Part shown: positions 51,889 to 62,189 of the stretch, piece after piece
How the letters are laid out: each line of letters begins with the position of its first letter
Numbering within the stretch: the first letter of the stretch is position 1
Assembly: GCA_949128115.1 (NCBI GenBank)
Contig: OX421964.1
Span: 32,976,177-33,040,176, forward strand
DNA from: Anaspis maculata
Taxonomy: Eukaryota > Arthropoda > Insecta > Coleoptera > Scraptiidae
Length of the DNA stretch: 64,000 bases
Direction: 5' to 3'
Notes under the pieces: generated by a model
The model's input: only the letters and a program-made list of their open reading frames with translations
Told to the model about the DNA's origin: nothing
Database searches by the model: none
Program-made: the position numbers and the translations under genes

Positions 51889-52962
51889 CAGGGTGGCCCA
51901 ACGAAAACAGAACAGAGGGGTTTTCGGGCATTTCACCTCGTTTTTTTTAAAAAAAGCTCGAACAGGTCGATTTTTATATTGAGGGGGACATCTGAAACAT
52001 ACATTGACGGATTTCTATCTTCAGCCCCCTCACCCCCACCCGCCACAACTTCGAAGTTTCAAATGACACCACCCACTTTGCGATACATCAAATTGAAGAG
52101 AATTAAATTCTCTTTCTGAAAAAATATTTGTATAATATTCAACCCCACCCCCCTTCTTCCTAAAATTGTCAGAGTTTATGATGTAATATTTTTGATCTCT
52201 TGATTCTCTTCAGTACAGTCAACGTCATGCTACACAGCATTGTGTAAAAAGTGCGACCCAAATTCACCCTTTCACTCCCCCACCTCAACTTGAAAATCTA
52301 AAATGACACTATCTACTTTGTGATACATCAAATCGAAGAGAATTGAATTCGCTTCCTGAATAAAATATTTTCGGAATTTTCGAAAACCCCCTTTCCTCCT
52401 AAAATACTCCGAATGTTCAATTTATCAGGAGAGGGGTTGAATATTTCAAAAAAAATGTTTTCAGAAAGAGAAATCAATTTCCTTTTATACGATGTATCAC
52501 AAAGTAGGTGGTGTCTGTTAAGTTTTGAAATTGGGGTGGGGGAGAGGAGAGGGGTGAATTTGGGTAACACTTTTCTCCACCGAAAATTTTCTCCATAGAT
52601 GCTATTTAGGATGACGCTGATCAAATTGAAGAGAATTGAGGGGTCAAGGATATAAAATGGGACAGTCAGAGAAATTTAGGAAGATGGGGAGGAAGATGGG
52701 GGGTGGGGTTGAAAATTTTGAAAATATTTTTTTCAGGAAAAGAATTTGATTTTCTTTGATTAGATGTATCGCAAAGTAGATGGTGTCATTTAAAATTCTA
52801 AAGTTGAGGTGGGTAGGGGTGAGGGGGCTGAAGATAGAAATTTGCCAATGTATGTTTCAGATGTCCCCCTCGATATAAAAATTGACCTGTCTGAGGGTTT
52901 TCCGAAACAATGATGTGAAATGCCCGAAAACCCCTCTGTTCTGTTTTCGTTGGGCCACACTG
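51889..52962. mobile_element. Foldback/MITE element with TA target (copy E), empty site known
   Basis: TA flanks CAGGGTGGCCCAACG...CGTTGGGCCACACTG (1,074 bp). The arms include 'cagaggggttttcgggcatt', 'gagggggacatct' and an internal ~240-bp unit present twice per arm ('ctttgcgatacatcaaattg' near 52078, 'ctttgtgatacatcaaatcg' near 52316). The homologous point of the left arm of the surrounding inverted repeat (about 36295-36305) lacks the insert. The interior is related to the element at 6416-7470. No ORF of note. Confidence 0.82.
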
Positions 52963-54129
52963 TATAATTATCATCATGGTGATGGTGAGCAATGGACAAA
53001 AAAAATTCTCTTGTGGATCCTGACTTCCCTAGAAGACCGCTATCTGCCTTTGGTCTATGTAAAGTCAATCATGATACGGATTCAGTCTGTATAATAAAAT
53101 GATAATAATAGCAATAGAAACATGATTGTATCCATATTTTACAGCTGTATACTACATCATTTCTTATGATATATAATAAAGAAGTATCACTGTACTGAAT
53201 TTTGAAACTATGACATGGATTACTTTCAACACACCATTCCTAAATTAGGTACACGAGGAATAATTATGTTCACAATTTTTGGAACCCTCTGCTAGTGTTT
53301 TTTTCTTGTTAAAATAAGTGATGGCTCTAGTAAGAAGGTATTTTTCCTTTGAATCACAAGCAGTTCATTTCGTTCATAGTTCCATATTAACCACGTTCCA
53401 CGTAGTTCCTTACAGGCTCTGTGCTTTCTTCAAAAGCTTCCGTTGTAAATTATCTCCGTAAATCTCTAAAATGAACAACAGATAAGAGCCATTATCATTT
53501 GGGCATTCTATTTCTAAGTATTAAACTACATTCATTGGTACCGACCTCGCTCCAGGAAACGAAAACAAACTCCAATCATTCACTGATTTGGCTTTGGCAC
53601 AATGTCAGACACGCTGAACAAGACTGTTTCGAAATAAACCAACTTGTGGTACCCGAATACAGGGCAGTTGATGAATCCTCTTGTCATGCGTTGCAGTATG
53701 TATAATCTGTTTCGGTCCTTATCGATTTTAAAAGCATGAGGCCCTAAAATCGATACATTATATGGAAGGTGCACTTTGTACTGGTTGAAAACAAACCTTT
53801 TGGATGTTTGCTTGTTTATTCAAGCACGTCACACCACGACAGCTGGACGTGGGCTCTTCTGTGTGCTTCACTGCGTCTTTGCTACTTTTACTACTTTTAG
53901 TTTTTCAGTTTTTAGAAGGAATTTGTTTGGAAAAAGCACAGCCTAACCTACAAATTTGACAAATGTCACTGGCGATAGGAAATGTCATACAGCGCCAAGA
54001 GCGGTTCGTTCGTTTGTACTTCGCCAAGGCAGAAACAGCGCAGAAAATTATGCCCGCCAACTTGGATTTCAATTGAGTTGGCGCTTGCGCATAACGAGGC
54101 TCCTGCTTATCATGTTGGGGTCAAGTTCG

Positions 54130-54644
54130 AATAGCAAGCTAGCCATATAGCTACTTTATAAGTATATGGGGTTAATGTATTCAGCTCATTTGGCAAGTTC
54201 TTAGTACCCAGCAGCCGTTTCGTAAAAACAAATAGAGAATTTATTGATCATGACTGTGTCACACAGTGTTGAAAATATTTGACTTTTTTCTGTTGACATT
54301 ATTTATTATTTCCGAGTGTTACCACCTAATGGCCTTAAGCTTCATTTACACGAAGTCCAATTATAAGTAGTACATAATATCACTAAAATACCCTCGGTTG
54401 CACTAAGCTCTCTTAATTTTAATTTCGTGATAAATTTTAACTTGCGCGCGCTCCTATTGGGGCAATTTTTTTAATTTGTCGCAAGTTATTCAAAAGGACC
54501 GAAGTCCGGATTGCGTGGTGGTCCCGGAATGTCGTTGTCACGACCAATCCTTCACCTATGTGGAAAATAGTGATTTGCGGATGTTTTTTTGATGCAAATC
54601 TAACAAAAATTTTTCTGATAACACAAGAACCACATAACCCCAAG
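54130..54644. other. Spacer between two foldback elements, nothing recognised
   Basis: AT-rich, with one anonymous minus-strand frame at 54437-54643. No repeat ends seen here. Confidence 0.35.
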
Positions 54645-55891
54645 TAGTATATTGGAAATAGAAAAAAAATAGGTGCTTTGCTGGAATTAAATCAAACAAA
54701 AACGATTTTTTTACCAATGCAAGCTTACAGTCCCTTCTTCAACATATTAAAAGTCCTCAACTCTGGGACTGCTACAAATCAGTATACAGGGTGAAAGTTT
54801 ATTATTTTTCTCTACTTTCTTTTTTCCTTGGAAAACTGATGACCGAAAATAACGGTTTTAGGCTAGTTTGATAGACCATAGTCTTACAATAAACATATAA
54901 AAAATATAGCACTCAGCAACTGCTGCGTATCAAGTTACAGGGTGAAAACTATTTTTCATCTTCAATTTTTTTTCTTGGTGGAACTGATCTAGATTGAAGC
55001 CGGTTTTAGTTCTTTTGCAAGCTCATAATGTCATACTGAACATATAAAAATGACACATCTCTACATCTGCTGCTATTCAATTTACAGGGTGAAAAGTCAT
55101 TTTCACGTTTCAATTTTTTTCTTGATTTCGGCTCACACAACAATTGCGACTGGTTTTCCTGAAAATTTGAGGTTTCTAGTCAAACATATCAAAATTATAC
55201 ATTTTTGCTTCAGCTACGTTTTTATTTGCAAATTTAAATGATCGGTTGCGTTCCAAGATTTTTTGAATTTTTGATTTTTGAATTTACCCAAATATACCTA
55301 AACATTTAAATTTATAAAAAAATTTTTAGTTGTATCAGAAATGTATTATTTTGATATGTTTGACTAGAAACTTCAAATTTACAGAAAAATCAGTCGCAAT
55401 TGTTGTGTAAGCCAATTTCACCAAGAAAAAAATTAAAACGTGAAAATGACTTTTCACCCTGTAAATTGAAAAGCAGCAGTTGTAGAGATGTATCTCTTTC
55501 ATATGTTCAGTATGACATTATAAGCTTGCAAAAGAACTTGAACCGGCTTCAATCTAGATCAGTTCCACCAAGAAAAAAAATTAAAGATGAAAAATAGTTT
55601 CCACCCTGTAATTCGATACACAGGAGTGGCTGGGTGGTATATTTTTTATATGTTCATTGGAAGACTATGGCCTATCAAACTAGCCTAAAACCGTTTTTTT
55701 CAGTCATCAGTTTTTCAAGAAAGAAAGAAAGTAAGGAAAAATAATGAACTTTCACCCTGTATACTAATTTGTAGCTGTCCCAGAGTTGAGGACTTTTGAT
55801 ATGTTGAAGAGGGAACTGAAAGCTAGCCATGGTGAAAAAATCGTTTTTGTTTGAATTAATTCCAGCAGATATTCTATTTCCAATATACTAA
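54645..55891. mobile_element. Foldback element with ~150-bp repeats in its arms (copy C)
   Basis: The left arm (54645 to about 55240) and right arm (about 55305-55891) are inverted copies from 'gtatattggaaatag' inwards, with a ~65-bp loop. Inside each arm 'acagggtgaaa' recurs about every 150 bp (near 54785, 54938 and 55084, and inverted in the right arm), each time followed by a T-rich tract. It has no ORF and no clear target duplication. The arms differ at many positions, so it is old. Confidence 0.72.
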
Positions 55892-56661
55892 AGTCCACAT
55901 GCAAAATTGCGGGGAGAACCGAAGATATCTGGGTTACCGATCTGATTTGAAATCGGCGACGAATAATGTGAAAAAAGGAAGTTTTTCATAACAATTCCCT
56001 ACTGACATGATTTGATACCCGTGCTCACGAGGTAACAGGGAATATGCGGGATTTTGCGAGACTCGACGCAAGAGTTTTTTCTTTTCCATTCAATTTTTGG
56101 AAGATTCCGCAAAAAAGCTGTGAAATTTGTTCAAATATGACTTGAATTTCAGGACAATTTTTTTCAACCTCAACTTTCTCTCGGAAAAAGACCACCGAAT
56201 GTTTTTTGAGGGCATCGTTTGAGGTTAAAAGCAAAATAAAGGCTTTGCTATGCGAAATACAGGCAGCATCCGTGTGCTACAAAAGTTTCTAGTTCTTGGT
56301 AGTTCTTTTCTAGTTTTGTCGTTACACATTATTGTTTTAGTCTGGACGCTTTGGAAAAAAAACTTTGCGTTCAGTCACAATGGCGTGACACTTAGCACAC
56401 TTCTTCTCAGTCATAAATGTACATATTCAGAAGTGAGGACACGATATCTGTCAAAAAAGCATCTAAAAATCGACGATTCAAGTTGATCCAGATCCATTTA
56501 GTCCGAATGTTCGTATGTACATGATACCCTCCACTTTTATGAAAACGCCACCTAACGGGTAACGTATGGTCCGAATGTTTTGGGAAATTGTTTGAAGCTA
56601 ATAATTTTTTCTGAACAGTCTTTATTTTTTAACTTGATACTGCAAAAATTAACATCATATA
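55892..56661. other. Unassigned stretch with a hydrophobic frame
   Basis: A plus-strand frame at 56250-56486 begins MRNTGSIRVLQKFLVLGSSF and contains one membrane-like stretch (LVLSLHIIVLVWTLW). A minus-strand frame at 56025-56234 is charged. Neither has a family motif. The hydrophobic one might be an exon related to the candidate exons at 58186-58725, but nothing proves it. Confidence 0.25.
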
Positions 56662-57229
56662 CAGGATGATCCAGGTTATAGTAGCAATAATTCACCATTC
56701 GATGGTCCATCGAAAACTAGGTCGACATACATAATGTAATTTTTCTCCAAAACGCTTCCTAAGGGAGATAGACCCCTTCAAAGTTCAGTTTTTAAAATCT
56801 TTTCTTTGCAATAACTGTCAAGTCATTGAAGCGATTTTGACCAAATTTGGTACGAAATAGATATTCATCATTTGACGTAGATAACTTTTGCCAAAATTGC
56901 CCAGTGGCGTAGATACGGGGGAATTGTTCAACTTCTCCCACCCCATTTTCTACGCCACTGAATATTTTTGAAAAATTATATTTTTTTGCATCCCTTGCTC
57001 AATTTAGAAAAAAAGTTACTCTTGTAAAATTTTGATTAAAGGCTTCATTTCCGAGATATGTATTTGGGTTTGAAACTTTGGAAAACGCCTCGAAATTGCG
57101 ACTTTCAAGGGCCTAAAAATTAAAATCCAAGAAAACTCACGATTCCTCTACTTGATAAGTTTTCTAGGTCGTTTAAGTTGATTCACTGCCATTTTTTGCT
57201 AAGAAACGAGGGGCCGTATTCATACCTCG

Positions 57230-57434
57230 CTTTTAAGCTAAAAGCGCTATTAGAGCGATGCGCATTTAGGGGCATTTCTCATATTTCAGTGTTCAAAAAT
57301 ACAAATTAACTCGCAAATTAATTGCAATTTAGTACATACAATCGTTCCAAATTACAATAATGTATTTTTGAACACTGAAATATGAGAAATGCCCCTAAAT
57401 GCGCATCGCTCTAATAGCGCTTTTAGCTTAAAGC
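57230..57434. mobile_element. Nested MITE 1 (~70-bp near-perfect TIRs)
   Basis: 'ttaagctaaaagcgctatta' to 'cagtgttcaaaaata' is repeated inverted, essentially without mismatch, at 57363-57432. That implies a recent insertion compared with the more diverged arms of the host foldback. Confidence 0.8.
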
Positions 57435-57619
57435 TTAGTTTATGATGAGCGATTTTTTGCCGCGATTTGAGCTGAGCTGAGCGGAGCGGAGCGATTTTTT
57501 TGCCTAGGCCAATTACGATGCGGGAACGTGACATCATGAATGGACAGGATTGGTCCAGACAAAAAAAAATCGCTCAGCTCAGCTCCGCTCCGCCGGGTAT
57601 CGCTCATCATAAACTGAGC
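57434..57619. mobile_element. Nested MITE 2 (TTTATGATGAGCGAT TIRs)
   Basis: 'gcttagtttatgatgagcga' pairs with 'tcgctcatcataaactgagc' at the right end. Inside, a run of GCTGA/GCGGA pentamers near 57472-57495 is mirrored near 57573-57594. No ORF. Confidence 0.75.
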
Positions 57620-58185
57620 ATCAAGCCTCTGATCAAAATTTCACAAGAGTAACTTTCTATTTTAAATTGAACAAGGAATTCGAAAAAAATATAATTTTTC
57701 AAAAATATTCAGTGGCGTACAGAATAGGGTGTGAGAAGTAAAACAACTCCTCCGTATCTACGCCACTGGACAATTTTGACAAAAGTTATCTTCGTCAAGT
57801 GATGGGTTTTTATTCCATAAGTATTTGTACCAAAGTTGGTCAAAATCGCTTTAATGACTTGAGAGTTATTGCAAAAAAATGATTTTAAAAATTGAACTTT
57901 GAATGACTGACTGTATCTCTGTTAGGAAGCGTTTTAGAAAAAAAAATAAATTATGCATGTCGACCTGGTTTTCGATGGACCATCGAATGGTGAATTATTG
58001 CTACTATAACCTGGACCACCCTGTATAACAATAACAAATTCATATTGAATATATTGATAATGGACCATTATCTTCGATGGATTTCAATTTTCTTCTGCCA
58101 TGTTCCATAATTCTCTAGGATCAATTTCTTCAATGTGAAATTGTCTAATGTTATTGAAAAATGCGACGCCGTAATTGGTCTTCAT

Positions 58186-58725
58186 TTGCAGCTTCCCATC
58201 TCTTGTCGTGTACTATCCTTCTCAATACTTACGAAAAATCTTATATTGGTTCAGCTTGCGGTACATTGGGAGGCAGAAGCTCAGAGAAATTAATCCTGAT
58301 GTTGTCCAGAGAATGATCAAACGTGGTAGAAGAAAACTGAGAGCCATAAAAGATAATTGCCCATCTTCGGTATGTTGAATATGTATTTGCTATTGCTATA
58401 GATGATGTAAGTTTTTGCAATATTCAGTTACAAAATGAAACTTTCCAAAAAAAGTTATTTGCTTTTGAAAAAATTTCCAAAACTTTCGGACCATACGTTA
58501 CAACAACCGAACAAATTTCTCTTCCACTTTACAGATAAAGCTAGGTTTTGTTGATGGTTCTGGAGAGGTGTTCGGATCGTTAGCTTTGGGTCTTTTTCTT
58601 TTCTGGGCCACTCTAAGCATTGGTTACTTGTTTTTTGATATTCTAGCAGCAGAGCACATTGATACGTCTTATCACGGCGATAGTGCAAACCGAAATTTCA
58701 ATTATCCAGTCCGAATTCGTTTCTA
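58186..58725 (+). CDS. Possible two exons of an unidentified membrane protein
   Basis: Candidate exon a (about 58191-58363) follows a 'cttcatttgcag' acceptor. It reads FPSLVVYYPSQYLRKILYWF and a basic stretch (RQKLREINPDVVQRMIKRG), and ends TCG|GTATGT in phase 0. Candidate exon b starts after the acceptor 'ctcttccactttacag' at 58535, also phase 0, reading IKLGFVDGSGEVFGSLALGL then a membrane-like FLFWATLSIGYLFFDIL, with a stop near 58725. The phases agree and both splice sites look good, so this could be the 3' end of a gene. No family is recognised. A further 48-codon frame after an 'attgcag' site at 58769 may be related. Chance cannot be excluded. Confidence 0.3.
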
Positions 58726-58924
58726 ATATTTTGACAGCTTTTTTCTTCCCTTTCACGTATATTGCAGATGACCTTCTTCAAGTTTTGTTCTGAGCATTGG
58801 AGTGAGTTTCGTCTTGCTCTTGTCATTGGTATTGGTGAGAAAACTGTCCTGACTCAGGCCTTTTTTGATGCTGGCCTCATTTGTTCTCCAGATTTGTTGT
58901 TCGGTAAACTATAGCCATCAAAAA

Positions 58925-59215
58925 CTACCGTTGCAGATCTGTAGTACTTGGTGACAAATTTAGTGTGTCGCATACATCACCATCATAAGATGAGGGGCGA
59001 GGCCACACTACAGCATGAAGCAAGTATCCTCCATATATCACTATTGAACAACCGTGGATGTTGTTGTTGTCTGGCATTACAAAAGATGTGAAGAGCTCAC
59101 TCAATGCAGCTTTGGGTGTCTTCCTCATTAAAATAATGTCAAAAAGTGCTGGAGGCTTGGAGGCTAGCCCATATTTAACGTTTCCCTCATGTCGTCGTCT
59201 GTTTTCATTACGCAT
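58925..59215 (-). pseudogene. Fragment of a transposon-borne ORF
   Basis: The minus-strand frame contains PALFDIILMRKTPKAALSEL and 'IYGGYLLHAVVWPRPSSY'. These two blocks match what I recall of the N-terminal half of the multicopy protein family whose C-terminal half is seen at 8640-9520 (EEAD...DTDVVVLA...cysteine tail). The usual reading of the second block is 'DGGYLLH', so the tyrosine here fits decay. It lies next to the foldback at 59499-61223, whose ends resemble those of the element around the 8.6-kb ORF. That supports one transposon family, though the assignment is from memory. Confidence 0.5.
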
Positions 59216-59498
59216 GTGATCAGCAAGAAAAGCATTTGGGGATTAACAGGCACCGTGTCACCTCTGTAATGCTGGACAGAAGAATCACTCTATTTTTTCT
59301 TTTCATGACCCCTTCAGCGTCAAGTTGCTGCCGACAATGATCCTCATAGTCCCAGTCCTAGTCATAGTCAGTGTTGCGATCGTGGAGAGGCTTTTTGAAA
59401 TAAAGTCGTTATTCATTCTTTCCGCATTTTTATTGTCTTTTTACAAAATAAAATCATCGACATGATACTCGCTCAACGGGAGTAATGGAGTTGCTCTA

Positions 59499-61223
59499 TA
59501 GTGGACGTGGTACAACCGAAATAGGGAATATAAGTTGCAAATGATGATAAAGGCGAACCACTTTGCAGGGTTACAACTGAGACCTAAATAAACGATTTGA
59601 CCCGCAGTGCTTTTCTTTTCGTCCCTTAGGATTTGAATAGCGCCCCTTTTTCAAAATGGCGGATATTATCTAGGGGCAGGAGGTATCGAATAGCCTAGTG
59701 ATGTCCAGCTTCGTAAAAATATATGGGGCTATGTCTCAATCGGTTTCTGGGACATCAAACACTATTTAAAAAAATGGTGGAACATTGCCATCTACCGCAG
59801 GCAAATTTGGTGGAGGCGCCAAAAGGAATTTAGTACTGTCATAAGAAAATTGCCGTAACATTTTTATTTTTCAACCGATTTTGACACAAGACATCTCATT
59901 TTGTAGAAAAGTAAATTCTTTTTGTTACCTTATATCTTCCATAAAAAAAGACATTGAGGAATGTTGAAGAAAAAATTGAAAAATAATTTGAAAAAAAAAG
60001 GATTTTTTTCATTTTTTCATTTCCATGAAATTTGCCTTATTTGTAGACTTTGATGTGCCCTTTCTAAATTTGTACCTTTTCGGTTTCTATCTTTGCAGCA
60101 CGCGCCACCATATTGAAAAAATGATGTCTGAAAAGAAGTTTTTGACAATATCTGAACTTTGGCCTTTATGACATTGAAATGCTTATATACATATGAAAGC
60201 ACATTCAATCTTCCACAGTTTGACATCTGAACCAGCTCTGTGCGACCCGTGGTTCTTGAGCTAGACCTTCTGGAAGTATCAATTTTCGGTTCCAAAAGAA
60301 TTGAAAATCACCTCTTGGGGCTGTGCCAGGTCCACCAATGTTCATAATTTGTGATAAATGACGACGCGTTATTGATGGGTAACTTGATTTAGACATGGTG
60401 GTGATCCAGTGGTGAAAACCGGTAGGCGCGGTCACTATTTAACACCGAAAATTGATACTTCCGGAAGCTCTAGCTCAAAAGCCCCGAGTCGCACAAAGAT
60501 GGTTCAGGTGTCAAATCGTGGAGAATTGAATGTACTTTCATACGTATATAAACATTTCGATTTTGCATGAACTTAAATTTAGATATTGTCAAAAACTTCT
60601 TTTCAGATATCATTTTTTCAAGATGGCGGTGCGCACTGCAAAGATATAAATCGGAGAAATACAAATTTAGAAAGAGCACATCGAAATCTACAAATGAGGC
60701 AATTTTCATAAAAATAAAAAAATAAAAAAATCTTTTTCTCAAATTATTTTTCAATTTTTTTTTCAACATTTCTCAATGTCTTTTTTATGGGAGGTAGGTA
60801 TGAGATAACAAGAAGAATTCACTTTTCTACAAAATTAGATGTCTTGTGTTGAAATCGGTTGGAAAATAAAAATGTTACAGCGATTTTCTTGTGACCGTAC
60901 TAAATTCATTTTGGCACCTCCACCAAATTTGCCTGCGACAGATGTCAATGTTCCACCATTTTTTTAAATAGTGTTCGATGTCCCAGAAACCGATCGAGAC
61001 ATAGCTCCATATATTTTAACAAAGCTGGACATCACCAGGCTAATCGATACTTTTGCCCCTAGATAAAATCCGCCATTTTGGAAAAGGGGCGCCATTCAAA
61101 TCCTAAGGGACGGAAAAAAAAGCACTGCGGGTCAAATTGTTTATTTAAGTCTTAGTTACGATCCTGCAAAGTGGTTTGCCTTTATCATCATTTGCAACTT
61201 GTTTTTTCCTACCACGTCCACTA
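59499..61223. mobile_element. Foldback element with ~785-bp arms (copy B)
   Basis: 59499-60289 pairs with 60441-61223, from 'tagtggacgtggta' at the tips through 'caaatgatgataaaggc', 'ccatctaccgcaggcaaatt' and 'acttccggaagctc' near the centre. The loop is about 150 bp. Frames at 60017-60295 and 60470-60769 are the two arms read in mirror image and are not genes. Part of the arm ('CCACTTTGCAGGGTTACAAC', 'CCGCAGTGC', 'TCCCTTAGGA') resembles the TIR of 7683-10144. Confidence 0.75.
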
Positions 61224-61439
61224 CTACAAACAATGCTGTGCTAGCGTCCTCTTCTGAGCGCTGCCTGCGGCCTCAGCCGCGGTTCATAATTTTGCCGCGA
61301 AGAATACAAATTTCAGTTAACAACTGAACATATGCCCGCCTTGAATGACGGAGGGAGAATACAATGAAACATCATTCGATTAAAAAAGAAAACACATTCA
61401 GCATTTACAATTCACAAAATACTATATGAATCTTCAATT

Positions 61440-62180
61440 GGCAGCTGAACAACTCTATACCAAGATGCCACCTGATTGGTGGGAGGCTGTCATGTTTGAT
61501 GAGAACCAACGAGTTCATCTTCAAATCGGAGCCAGGCTGCTGCCATTTGGTTCTCTGCTGAAGTTCGCTCACATTCTCGGCTCCACCTTGACCAAAAATG
61601 TTGAGCCATTTGTTGAATCAGCTTGAATCGTGGCAATCTTGATGGAACTATCCGGGTGACATCTTCACCTGGCACTGCTGTTAGGGGGCGCCCTATCAAG
61701 AAGTGCCCCGGAGTGAGTGGCTCGTCATCCATTGATTCGGAGGATAAGGGGGTCAAGGGTCGATTTAGGTACTCCCTCGATCTGGATTAGGAGAGTGTTC
61801 AGCTCCTCAAACGTCAAAATTGCGCTTCCGACAACTCGTCTTAGATGCGGACTTACGCCATCTTCCCAAATCCCGCCGAAATGCGGGAAATAGGCTGGAA
61901 TGGAGTGCCATAATATTTTGTTCTCAGCAGCAAATGCCAAAATTTCGATTTTGGTTTTTTTCAAGAACTTTTCGAGTTCTTGAAGTTTCGAATGAGCACC
62001 AACAAAGTTGGTGCCATTGTCCGGGTAAATGTGGCTGGGGCGTCCACGCCATGTCACAAACCGGCGCAAAGACTGGATAAATACCTCAGAGGAAAGGTCG
62101 GAAACAAGCTCCAAATGAAGTGCCCTCGTGGCACGACACACAAAGAAGCAAACGTAACATTTGGTCATACCTACTTGATC
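61440..62180 (-). pseudogene. Decayed BEL/Pao integrase and C-terminal domain
   Basis: Two minus-strand frames (62168-61725 and 61756-61490) together cover the second half of a BEL/Pao integrase. The first starts past the first catalytic aspartate, keeps 'HIYPDNGTNFVGAHSKL' (second aspartate) and 'PHFGGIWEDGV' (glutamate), then degenerates. A frameshift near 61745 leads to 'DDEPLTPGHFLIGRPL' and 'QMAQHFWSRWSRE', the start of the DUF5641-like tail, ending at a stop. Protein similarity to the intact element at 12670-18571 is moderate, so this is a different, older lineage. No LTRs were found near it. Confidence 0.85.
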
Positions 62181-62189
62181 CCAAATCGT

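Larger units (their letters stand above)
35135..54129. mobile_element. Large inverted-repeat element with nested insertions, 19 kb
   Basis: The outer ends CGAACTTGACCCCAACATG (35135) and its complement ending at 54129 begin arms that match at high identity. Translated frames from the two arms (35489-35683 and 53580-53774) are identical, and others differ by one residue. The left arm is 35135-37475 plus 49847-49977. The right arm is 50898-54129. The loop is about 49978-50897. The left arm is split by a 12.4-kb LTR element and the right by a 1.07-kb MITE; a ~300-bp stretch at about 36340-36635 is left-only. Without these it would be about 5.5 kb. There is no transposase and no clear target duplication, so it may be a foldback transposon or a local inverted duplication. 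Confidence 0.75.
56662..58023. mobile_element. TA-flanked foldback element with nested MITEs (copy D)
   Basis: CAGGATGATCCAGG (56662) and CCTGGACCACCCTG (ending 58023) are inverted and flanked by TA. The ~400-bp arms match through 'accattcgatggtccatcga', 'tgcaataactgtcaagtcat' and 'ccagtggcgtagatac'. The centre holds two further palindromic inserts, 57230-57434 and 57434-57619. There is no transposase. Confidence 0.8.

Noticed and set aside
60017..60769. Pair of minus-strand ORFs (92 and 99 codons)
   Set aside because: They are the two arms of a foldback element read in mirror image; there is no independent coding evidence.
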